NCBI GenBank assembly: GCA_964543275.1
Contig: CAZIWW010000042.1
Location: 1-5,384 of the forward strand
Reading direction: 5' to 3'
Length of the DNA: 5,384 nt
Origin: CAZIWW01 sp964543275
GTDB lineage: Bacteria; Patescibacteriota; Minisyncoccia; Moranbacterales; UBA11712
Under the pieces are notes generated by a model. It worked only from the letters and a program-made list of their open reading frames with translations, had not been told where the DNA came from and made no database searches. Each line of letters starts with the position of its first letter. Positions within the stretch are counted from its first letter, which is position 1. A program made the position numbers and the translations under genes. Shown here in pieces: positions 1-5,292 of this stretch.

Positions 1-1696
1 CGATGACTTCCAGTTTTTGGTTAGGGTCGGTGGTGCCGATACCCACCCTACCATTACTCGCATCTATGTAGAGAGTATTAGAATCAATATTAAGATCACC
101 TCCTAAGGTAAAAGTGGAATCTCCAGAGAAGTTAATGTCGCTGGAGGTAAAAGTGATAGAGTTTCCTACTACTACAGAGGTGTCAAAATATCCCGTTCTC
201 CATTTGTAAGCTGCGGAGCCTAAGTCATAAGTATCGCTGGCGCTTGGTAGAAGATTACCGCCGAGAATAGTATTAGCATTGACCGCAAGAACATTATTCA
301 AAGTAGTAGTTCCGCTAACCGCGACATTCCCCTGAAAGGAGACATTGGGAGTAATAGTAAGAACGGAACCGTCCTGGAGATTGATCTGGTTGGTGTAAAT
401 GAGAGAAGTTACAATGTTGCTTTCCGACTGAACGGTAAGTGTCCCGGCTATGTTAACATCTTTGTCAAAGAAGACGTTGTCGTTGACAGTAAAGTGTCCT
501 CTGATTCTTATAGTGTCTTGTAAGTCTCTGGATTTAATAGAGCCATTCTTAATAGTTCTGGAGTTAATTGAATTGTCATCAATATCTCTGGCTTCTATGG
601 AATAATCAACTATCTTTTTTGAATTGACGGCGTTGGAGTTTAAATTCCATCTTCTAATGGAGTGTTCAGCTATGTGTTGGTAGGTTAAGCTGTGATTTAA
701 AACACCTAAGACATTCCGTGTGGTGATGGGTTGATAGCGATAGGTCGCCGATTGTCGACTGACAGCTTGTTGTCCGCTGTTCATCGATTCTTGGCTACCA
801 ATATCTTCTTCTCCAGCCACTATGCCAGCTGGTTTTTCTATTTCGCTCAATACTCCCCTTAAACTGCTTAATCCTGATTCCGATTGAGGCTGTTCAAAGT
901 TAACAACTTCTTTTTTTTGATTTCGGTCGCCGGCAAGTTTTAATCCTAAGTCATCTTCGTATTGCTTGATTTTCTCCAAACAGATAATCTTGTCGGTAAG
1001 CCAATTTATTTTATCAGCGTCGACTTTCATGGCATAAATCGATTCGGCCAGATCTCCATCAATCCCGAAGGCGCTATTGGATAATTTCTCTACGGCGGAA
1101 TTATAGGTTGTTAATATTTTTTTGACAGCCTTGTTTTGTAAAATAGAAAAGTCAGCTTGAGAAATAAAAGCAATAATGGCGAAAAACAGCAAAAGAGAAA
1201 CAGCGAAAGCCGGCTTTAAAAAATTCAGTTTCGGTTTCCTTTTCTCTTCGGCAAGAAGAGAAGATTCTTTATCAACAGCATGCGCTTGCTGAATAAATTG
1301 AATTGTCTGAAACTCATCTTGAACAGAAGAATGTTTCTTTATATTGCTTAGTTTTTGAGAAAGGCTTTTTTGTAATCCTTCTTTTTTTTGCCTTGCCTTC
1401 CGCGTAAATTCATCCAGCCATTCCGGAGTGGTATGCCAAACACCGTTTATTTTCCGGGCTTTAAGTTTTCCTTGTTTGGCAACCAAAGCCAGGTATCCCT
1501 GGGAATAGCTAGATTGAGAAGAAATTTTTGAAATTGGAATCAAGCCTTCTTGCGAGACGCTTTCCCGCATTTCTTCCGCTCCCCGTTCCTTCTGCTTTAA
1601 ATCTCGATCGCGCGAAACAGAATTAAACCCGCTCAACTTTTCAGGCATAAAGCAATTTTGCTCTTTTTTGTTTTGACGATATCTCTTTTCATCCAT
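1..1696 (-). CDS. Membrane-anchored tail-fibre-like surface protein with N-terminal HTH-like domain (3' end outside window)
   Basis: An uninterrupted frame of 565 codons runs off the left edge, so the C-terminus is missing. Residues 1-50 are charged. Residues 52-96 resemble the MerR/excisionase winged-helix type often seen in CPR proteins (YSQGYLALVAKQGKLKARK, then W87 and a TTPEWLDEF end). Residues 162-179 form one hydrophobic membrane segment preceded by lysines, so the N-terminus should be cytoplasmic. Residues 185-250 look helical. Residues 341-400 are a ten-residue repeat, and from 401 on the chain is Thr/Ser/Asn/Val-rich beta-type sequence. Two motifs typical of phage tail fibres and peptidase S74 proteins appear: YDLGSAAYKWRTGYFD (490-505) and GRVGIGTTDPNQKLEV (549-564). 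An S74 self-cleaving chaperone domain may therefore follow outside the window; that is inference. ATG 1696 is the first ATG in the frame, with only a weak purine-rich stretch before it. Probable role: surface fibre or adhesin. Function is not established. Confidence 0.85.
   Translation of the reverse strand, partial: MDEKRYRQNKKEQNCFMPEKLSGFNSVSRDRDLKQKERGAEEMRESVSQEGLIPISKISSQSSYSQGYLALVAKQGKLKARKINGVWHTTPEWLDEFTRKARQKKEGLQKSLSQKLSNIKKHSSVQDEFQTIQFIQQAHAVDKESSLLAEEKRKPKLNFLKPAFAVSLLLFFAIIAFISQADFSILQNKAVKKILTTYNSAVEKLSNSAFGIDGDLAESIYAMKVDADKINWLTDKIICLEKIKQYEDDLGLKLAGDRNQKKEVVNFEQPQSESGLSSLRGVLSEIEKPAGIVAGEEDIGSQESMNSGQQAVSRQSATYRYQPITTRNVLGVLNHSLTYQHIAEHSIRRWNLNSNAVNSKKIVDYSIEARDIDDNSINSRTIKNGSIKSRDLQDTIRIRGHFTVNDNVFFDKDVNIAGTLTVQSESNIVTSLIYTNQINLQDGSVLTITPNVSFQGNVAVSGTTTLNNVLAVNANTILGGNLLPSASDTYDLGSAAYKWRTGYFDTSVVVGNSITFTSSDINFSGDSTFTLGGDLNIDSNTLYIDASNGRVGIGTTDPNQKLEVI
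497..676 (-). repeat. Ten-residue protein repeat within the fibre gene
   Basis: Residues 341-400 of the fibre protein line up as six consecutive rows of ten residues. Position 2 is Ile or Leu in every row (342, 352, 362, 372, 382, 392). In the first five rows position 6 is Ser or Ala, position 7 is Ile or Val, and position 10 is Arg or Lys in four of them (the first row ends in Trp). The last row is degenerate. Such xIxxxSIxxR-like arrays resemble the GSI/GSV decapeptide repeats of bacterial surface and fibre proteins, and suggest a beta-solenoid or trimeric stalk. The codons differ between rows, so the repeat is old at DNA level. Confidence 0.65.
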
Positions 1697-1747
1697 CCAA
1701 TTTTCTTTCTGTTTATAAATCTTATTGGCTCTATTTCCTTGAACACA

Positions 1748-1776
1748 ATTATACTTTAGAAATAGAAAAGTTGCAA
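1748..1776 (-). promoter_or_regulatory. Probable sigma-70-type promoter of the fibre gene
   Basis: On the minus strand TTGCAA (1776-1771) is followed after exactly 17 bases by TATAAT (1753-1748). The -10 is a perfect match and the -35 matches TTGACA at four of six positions. A start point near 1741 would give a leader of about 45 bases before ATG 1696. Confidence 0.6.
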
Positions 1777-1781
1777 AAAAT

Positions 1782-1790
1782 TTATCCACA
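1782..1790 (+). promoter_or_regulatory. DnaA-box 9-mer next to the fibre promoter
   Basis: TTATCCACA is a perfect match to the DnaA-box consensus TTATNCACA. It lies five bases upstream of the -35 of the fibre-gene promoter. It is single: I saw no second perfect box and no AT-rich unwinding cluster, so this is not an origin. It may be a regulatory DnaA site or chance. Confidence 0.35.
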
Positions 1791-1921
1791 GCCAATTAAA
1801 CTTGACTAGCCTATAAACAGTCCCGAGACACATCGACATACTAGGTTTGTACCACCCAAAAAATTAGACAGGAGTAGATACGCGCCTGTTCCGCGCTGTT
1901 TCTCTGCGCCTGAACTATAAA

Positions 1922-1942
1922 AAGCAGGATCCAATCCTGCTT
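1922..1942 (-). terminator. Perfect 9-bp hairpin, possible terminator
   Basis: AAGCAGGAT (1922-1930) and ATCCTGCTT (1934-1942) pair perfectly around a three-base loop. Read on the minus strand the stem is followed by a short run (CTTTTTATA), the better orientation for an intrinsic terminator. It lies about 230 bases past the pyruvate kinase stop and upstream of the fibre promoter, so it could stop read-through between them. The T-run is short, so the assignment is moderate. Confidence 0.45.
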
Positions 1943-2013
1943 CTGCTTATAGTATTAAAAAACCGATTTTACAAATCTCACAGTTGCGGAACAATAGAAA
2001 GTAATCGTAAATT

Positions 2014-2053
2014 ATTTCCAATAAAACTATTATCCAAAACTAAAATTGGAAAT
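2014..2053. repeat. 9-bp inverted repeat with 22-base loop
   Basis: ATTTCCAAT (2014-2022) and ATTGGAAAT (2045-2053) are exact reverse complements. The AT-rich arms and long loop make a weak hairpin. It could be a protein-binding dyad or chance in AT-rich sequence; no function is assigned. Confidence 0.35.
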
Positions 2054-2085
2054 GGGGGAAATTATCCGATATAAGGTAGATATCT

Positions 2086-2120
2086 TAAACAGGAGCGGGA
2101 TTCAATCCTGCTCCTGTTTA
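2086..2120 (-). terminator. Long hairpin downstream of pyruvate kinase, probable transcript end
   Basis: The arms 2086-2100 and 2106-2120 pair over 15 positions with a single non-Watson-Crick pair (2097/2109) and a five-base loop. It begins 50 bases after the pyruvate kinase stop. The odd pair is G-U in a plus-strand RNA and C-A in a minus-strand RNA. No good T-run follows on the minus strand, so it may act as a 3' end stabiliser or a factor-assisted terminator. The words CTTAAACAGG (2084-2093) and CCTGTTTAAG (2121-2130) offer an alternative ten-base pairing. Confidence 0.5.
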
Positions 2121-2169
2121 CCTGTTTAAGTGAAATCAGATAAATCATTGAAAACCAGTGGTTCTGACC

Positions 2170-3609
2170 CTACCTCACTTCCTCCACCTTCACCAAACTC
2201 ATATGCTCTCTTTTTATATGCGGGCGGCCGGTTACGATAATAACTTTATCGCCTTTTCGGAGAAGTTTGTTTTTCTTAATAGTCGCCATTGACTTTACAA
2301 TTAATTCGTCCAGCGTCTTGCAGTCTGGAAGGATAAAGCTTTCTACCCCCCAAACCAAAGTCAGCTGATTGCTGGTTTTTTCATTATTAGTCATAACATA
2401 TATTTTCGACTCCGGGCGATGGCGGGCTATCATACGGGCGGTGAAGCCGCTCAAGCTGGCTATTACGATAGCTTTGGCTCCACTGTCTTTTTGAAGCTCG
2501 TGAGCTGATTGAGCCACCGCCGCTGAAACAGACGACCTCTTATCTTCCAAGAATCCATGCCTTAAATCATCGAAAGGAGATTGTTCGGTTTTCTCAATTA
2601 TCTTTCGCATCACTGTAACCGCCTCCGCCGGATACTTGCCGCTGGCCGTTTCCCCGCTAAGCATCACCGCGTCGGCGTGATCAATCACCGCGTTGGAGAC
2701 ATCGCTTATCTCGGCGCGGGTCGGCCGCGGATTGTGAATCATTGAGTCCAGCATTTGAGTCGCCACAATCACCGGCTTGCCGGCCCTAAGACACTTAGCC
2801 GCTATTTCTTTTTGCAAAACAGGCAGCTCCGCCTGCGGCATTTCAATCCCCAAATCGCCTCGAGCCACCATTACCGCGTCGGTGGCTTTCAAAATTTCAT
2901 TAAAATTTTTAACCGCTTCTTTCCTTTCTATCTTGGCTATTATTTGAGGCGGATGACCGCCGTTAACAGATTTTTCCCTGATGAGATTCTTAAGCTGTCT
3001 AATCTCCTTAGCGGTTCTCACAAATGACATAGCCACAAAATCCACATCCTGACCTAAAACAAAATCAAGCACTTCCTTGTCTTGAGAAGTAAGAGCTTTA
3101 AATTTAGAAGAGATGCTGGGAATATTTATTCCCTTTTTAGGTTTAATAATTCCCCCGTTGATTACCACAGCTTCCAAGCGGCCGCGTCGTTTAGCCGCGA
3201 CTTTCATTTTTATCAGCCCATCCTCAATCAGAATCTCGTCTCCCGCCCTTACCAGCTTATTTACTCCCGGAAAGTCCACAGCCAAAATCTTAAGTTTGTT
3301 TCCGTTTTTCTTTTTGCCTAAATCGCTGAACAGTTCAGTAATCAAAACGGTCTCCTCTTTCTTCACCGCGAACTCCCTTTTATTCCCCACTCTCATTCTT
3401 GGCCCCTGCAAGTCAGCCATAATGCCTATTGGCATCTTCAACCTTTCAGCAATACTCTTAACTCGCTCAATAACTTTTTTATGCCATTCAAAATCCCCGT
3501 GAGAGAAATTAAGACGGACAACATTTACACCCTCCTTCACCAACTTAGCGAGTTCCCGCTCCTTCTCCGAAGCCGGGCCGATAGTGGCGATAATTTTGGT
3601 TCGCTTCAT
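2170..3609 (-). CDS. pyk: Pyruvate kinase
   Basis: A complete 479-residue enzyme that transfers phosphate from phosphoenolpyruvate to ADP, giving pyruvate and ATP at the end of glycolysis in the cytoplasm. The TIM-barrel domain starts with TKIIATIGPAS (4-14) and RLNFSHGD (32-39, with the substrate and cation residues R32, N34, S36). DLQGPRMRVG (66-75) leads into domain B (about 71-160, EDGLI at 129-133). The barrel resumes with KKGINIPS, LTSQDKEVLDFV, the catalytic lysine K226 in IIAKIER, metal ligands E228 and D252 (ARGDLG), and the ADP/active-site segment ATQMLDSM to SGETASGKYPAEA (283-330). The C-terminal domain covers about 345-479 and ends with VIIVTGRP. Length and motifs are normal. The frame stays open to a TTG at 3681, but those 24 extra residues come from an intergenic dyad and are unlike the family, so ATG 3609 is chosen. 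No Shine-Dalgarno is visible. It stands alone, separated from both neighbours by gaps with hairpins. Confidence 0.96.
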   Translation of the reverse strand: MKRTKIIATIGPASEKERELAKLVKEGVNVVRLNFSHGDFEWHKKVIERVKSIAERLKMPIGIMADLQGPRMRVGNKREFAVKKEETVLITELFSDLGKKKNGNKLKILAVDFPGVNKLVRAGDEILIEDGLIKMKVAAKRRGRLEAVVINGGIIKPKKGINIPSISSKFKALTSQDKEVLDFVLGQDVDFVAMSFVRTAKEIRQLKNLIREKSVNGGHPPQIIAKIERKEAVKNFNEILKATDAVMVARGDLGIEMPQAELPVLQKEIAAKCLRAGKPVIVATQMLDSMIHNPRPTRAEISDVSNAVIDHADAVMLSGETASGKYPAEAVTVMRKIIEKTEQSPFDDLRHGFLEDKRSSVSAAVAQSAHELQKDSGAKAIVIASLSGFTARMIARHRPESKIYVMTNNEKTSNQLTLVWGVESFILPDCKTLDELIVKSMATIKKNKLLRKGDKVIIVTGRPHIKREHMSLVKVEEVR

Positions 3610-3618
3610 AAGACATGA

Positions 3619-3714
3619 TGCTAATAATGCGAATAAATACCAATCTGCTAATTGCGAATCGGACGGAAGAAATATTCGCAATTAGTTGATTAGCATTTAT
3701 TAGTAGATTAGCAT
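3619..3714. repeat. Imperfect dyad of shuffled TGCTAAT/TGCGAAT words
   Basis: The left half has TGCTAAT (3619-3625, 3646-3652) alternating with TGCGAAT-like words (3628-3634, 3653-3659). The right half has their reverse complements: ATTCGCA (3674-3680) and ATTAGCA (3689-3695, 3707-3713). The core arms CTAATTGCGAAT (3648-3659) and ATTCGCAATTAG (3674-3685) pair perfectly over 12 bases around a 14-base loop. AATCTGCTAAT (3642-3652) pairs with ATTAGTAGATT (3699-3709) with one wobble. It fills the gap just before the pyruvate kinase start, so it would lie in the 5' leader or promoter. Confidence 0.6.
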
Positions 3715-3723
3715 AATTCACAA

Positions 3724-3752
3724 AACAGGCAAACTCAAAAGAGCTGCCTGTT
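3724..3752 (-). terminator. Hairpin after the DUF4870-like gene, probable terminator
   Basis: AACAGGCA (3724-3731) pairs with TGCCTGTT (3745-3752), with inner CTC/GAG pairs around an AAAA loop. On the minus strand it lies 34 bases past the stop at 3786 and is followed by a short T-rich stretch (TGTTTTGTG). It separates the small membrane protein gene from pyruvate kinase. Confidence 0.55.
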
Positions 3753-3785
3753 CCGATATATCAACTCAAACTAAAAAGAGGGTTT

Positions 3786-4148
3786 TTACTTAATCAAACT
3801 TATTCCCCCAATCAACGGTAGGGGTTTCATTTCTCCCTTGGAAGCGTTAATAATTCCCATAATCATAAACACCAAACCGGCGATCATAATCAGCGGGAAA
3901 AGTAAGGCGCCAATAATCACAAAGGTTAAAATACCGGCGACCAGCTGACCGACAACCCAAAAGAGAAGCAGATTTAACTGCTGGTTGGCGTGGTACTTGG
4001 CAAAAGGGCTGTCCTTGGCGTCAGTTACCAGCGGAATAAAAAACAAAATCGGAATTATGTAACCAATAATGGCCATAGCCTTATTCTTTTCGGCATCTTG
4101 CGGATCGGCTTTTTGAGGTTGATTAGTTTGCTGTTCTTGCCCGTTCAT
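3786..4148 (-). CDS. Small DUF4870/Tic20-like membrane protein
   Basis: A complete 120-residue protein. Residues 1-23 are hydrophilic and Gln-rich. Three hydrophobic segments follow, at about 24-41 (AMAIIGYIIPILFFIPLV), 57-79 and 80-101. The loop after the first helix holds FAKYHANQQLNL (49-60), matching the F-x-x-x-HAxQxLxL signature I recall for DUF4870/Tic20-like proteins, and the short tail has the MKPLPLIG element also seen there. The length is normal for that family. The biochemical role is unknown; a part in membrane insertion or transport is only suggested by the distant Tic20 resemblance. ATG 4148 has a good Shine-Dalgarno and a -10 element upstream. It looks monocistronic, with a hairpin behind it, and its neighbours htpX and pyruvate kinase give no clear functional link. 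Confidence 0.85.
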   Translation of the reverse strand: MNGQEQQTNQPQKADPQDAEKNKAMAIIGYIIPILFFIPLVTDAKDSPFAKYHANQQLNLLLFWVVGQLVAGILTFVIIGALLFPLIMIAGLVFMIMGIINASKGEMKPLPLIGGISLIK

Positions 4149-4153
4149 TTTTT

Positions 4154-4158
4154 CACCT
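4154..4158 (-). promoter_or_regulatory. Shine-Dalgarno of the DUF4870-like gene
   Basis: AGGTG on the minus strand lies five bases before ATG 4148. It is the only clear Shine-Dalgarno among the four gene starts in the window, and it fixes this start. Confidence 0.7.
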
Positions 4159-4195
4159 CGCTTTCTAATCCAATGTTTAAGCGTTCGTGCGTCTG

Positions 4196-4201
4196 ATTAT
4201 A
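4196..4201 (-). promoter_or_regulatory. -10 element of the DUF4870-like gene
   Basis: A perfect TATAAT on the minus strand within TATATTATAATC. The start point would be near 4189, giving a leader of about 40 bases. No convincing -35 is found at 16-18 bases upstream, so this is tentative. Confidence 0.45.
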
Positions 4202-4261
4202 ATATACTGTATTTAGAACTTACGCGCAATAGCGTCATAACTAGACTAATAATTTATAATT

Positions 4262-4301
4262 TCCAGCCGGCGGGCTCGTCTGCCAAAGCTTTAGCTGGAC
4301 G
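4262..4301 (-). terminator. Hairpin-forming palindrome just after htpX
   Basis: Six-base arms TCCAGC (4262-4267) and GCTGGA (4294-4299) enclose a GC-rich interior. An overlapping imperfect dyad is centred on AAGCTT (4286-4291) with CGTC/GACG outer pairs (4277-4280/4298-4301). It begins seven bases past the htpX stop. There is no clear T-run on the minus strand, so it may be a terminator, a 3' stabiliser or an intergenic repeat. Confidence 0.4.
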
Positions 4302-4307
4302 GATAAA

Positions 4308-5198
4308 TCATAAATCCATTCCTCTTAGCGCCTTTATTCTTTCTTCCACCGGAGGGTGAGTCATAAAAAGCTTGGAAATTCTTTTACCCTTAAGCGGATT
4401 GGCGATAAAAAGATGCGCCGTAGCTCGGTTGACTCTTTTAAGCGAATGGGGATCGGCCGAAATTTTTTCCAGAGCGCTGGCTAAACCCTCCGGATAGCGA
4501 GTAAGCAGAGCGCCGTCCGCGTCAGCCAGAAACTCCCGCTTCCTGGAAATAGCCAGCTGGATTAATACGGCCGCAATCGGAGCTAAAATAGAAAGGGCTA
4601 AACCAACAATAAATAAAATCGTACCCAGCTGTCCGCCCTCCCGATCGTCGCCTCCCCGCCCAAACCAAGCCCAGGTTCGAAACCAATCTGCCAACAAAGC
4701 CACAAATCCCACCAAAATTACAATGACTGTAGAAAGCAGCATATCCCGATTGCCAATATGAGAAAGTTCGTGAGCGATGACTCCTTCTAATTCCACCCTT
4801 TCCAGCTTTTCTATAATTCCCGTAGTAAGGGCGATAACCGCGTGCTCGGGATCGCGCCCGGTGGCAAAAGCGTTGGGAGAAGGATCGTTGATGATATAGA
4901 TTTTAGGAACCGGAAGTCCGGCAGTAATGCACAAGTTCTCCACTAAATTATAGATCTCCCTGGCGTTCCCGCGCGTCACCTCACGCGCCCCGCTCATAGC
5001 CAAAACAATTTTATCGCTCCACCAATAGGATCCGAAGCTCATCAAGATACTGAAGATAACCGCCGCTATTAAAATAATGGAGTTATCCATCGCCTGCGCA
5101 AAAACGTATCCTATCCCAATCACGAAGACTAAAAAACCTGCGATGTAGATCCAGGTGAGTCTGGTATTCCTATCGGATTGAGTGTAAAGAGTGGACAT
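4308..5198 (-). CDS. htpX: HtpX-type M48 family membrane zinc metalloprotease
   Basis: A complete 296-residue protease of inner-membrane protein quality control, expected to cut misfolded membrane proteins from the cytoplasmic side. Two membrane segments lie at about 17-36 and 38-57. The zinc motif is HELSH at 143-147 (H143, E144, H147), and the third ligand is E222 in REFLADADGA (221-230). Further hydrophobic segments at about 153-172 and 191-214 flank a Gly/charged loop (RGGDDREGG). NAFATGRDPEHAVIALTTG (109-127) is the usual substrate-groove strand before the zinc helix, and the family tail HPPVEERIKAL is at 281-291. The length is normal and the key residues are intact. The frame could begin at TTG 5216, adding six residues, but ATG 5198 gives the usual MSTLYTQSDRN start and the TTG lies at the promoter -10. 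The stop is TGA. A lemA gene, often beside htpX, is not visible in the short stretch upstream. Confidence 0.95.
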   Translation of the reverse strand: MSTLYTQSDRNTRLTWIYIAGFLVFVIGIGYVFAQAMDNSIILIAAVIFSILMSFGSYWWSDKIVLAMSGAREVTRGNAREIYNLVENLCITAGLPVPKIYIINDPSPNAFATGRDPEHAVIALTTGIIEKLERVELEGVIAHELSHIGNRDMLLSTVIVILVGFVALLADWFRTWAWFGRGGDDREGGQLGTILFIVGLALSILAPIAAVLIQLAISRKREFLADADGALLTRYPEGLASALEKISADPHSLKRVNRATAHLFIANPLKGKRISKLFMTHPPVEERIKALRGMDL

Positions 5199-5215
5199 TA
5201 GAAACACAAAATACA

Positions 5216-5221
5216 ATTATA
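5216..5221 (-). promoter_or_regulatory. -10 element of htpX, close to the start codon
   Basis: A perfect TATAAT on the minus strand ends 17 bases before ATG 5198. The start point would fall near 5208, leaving a leader of about ten bases with no Shine-Dalgarno. The -35 region (TTATTT or CTTATT) is poor. Confidence 0.45.
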
Positions 5222-5292
5222 CTATGCGGAGTAGAGGAAATAAGGCAGGAATAGAAATAAAGTAGAAATTTGCTGCGCGAAATTTATAGAAA

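Larger units (their letters stand above)
1697..2169. other. 473-base intergenic region rich in inverted repeats
   Basis: No credible protein gene was found on either strand between the fibre gene and pyruvate kinase. The region holds the fibre promoter and DnaA box at its left end, a likely hairpin at 1888-1915 (GTTC/GAAC outer pairs, GCGC/GCGC inner pairs, nine-base loop), strong hairpins at 1922-1942 and 2086-2120, and a nine-base inverted repeat at 2014-2022/2045-2053. GCGCCTG occurs twice (1882-1888 and 1906-1912). The middle (1950-2085) is AT-rich and otherwise featureless. A small RNA cannot be excluded, but no promoter clearly points to one. Confidence 0.6.

Noticed and set aside
1..1696. 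Prophage tail-fibre gene
   Set aside because: The protein has a membrane anchor and a cytoplasmic HTH-like domain, and no other phage structural, packaging or integration gene is present, so a cellular surface protein is the better reading.
1782..1790. Replication origin based on the DnaA box
   Set aside because: There is a single perfect box only, with no dnaA, dnaN or other origin-linked gene nearby and no box cluster.
2052..2129. Plus-strand 25-codon open frame (ATG 2052 to TAA) running through the 2086-2120 hairpin
   Set aside because: Its length is within chance, there is no ribosome site, and half of it is hairpin sequence.
2755..3502. Three plus-strand open frames inside pyruvate kinase (2755-3027, 3082-3321, 3113-3502)
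   Set aside because: They lie antisense to an intact pyruvate kinase with all its motifs, overlap each other, and their translations look like no protein family.
3610..3681. Longer pyruvate kinase beginning at TTG 3681
   Set aside because: The 24 extra residues are encoded by the intergenic dyad and do not resemble the family. MKRTKIIATIGPAS at ATG 3609 is the usual start.
3990..4196. Plus-strand open frame of 68 codons
   Set aside because: It is antisense to the DUF4870-like gene and its promoter region, with no ribosome site and no recognisable product.
5199..5216. Longer HtpX beginning at TTG 5216
   Set aside because: The TTG overlaps the predicted -10 element, and MSTLYTQSDRN at ATG 5198 is the typical start.
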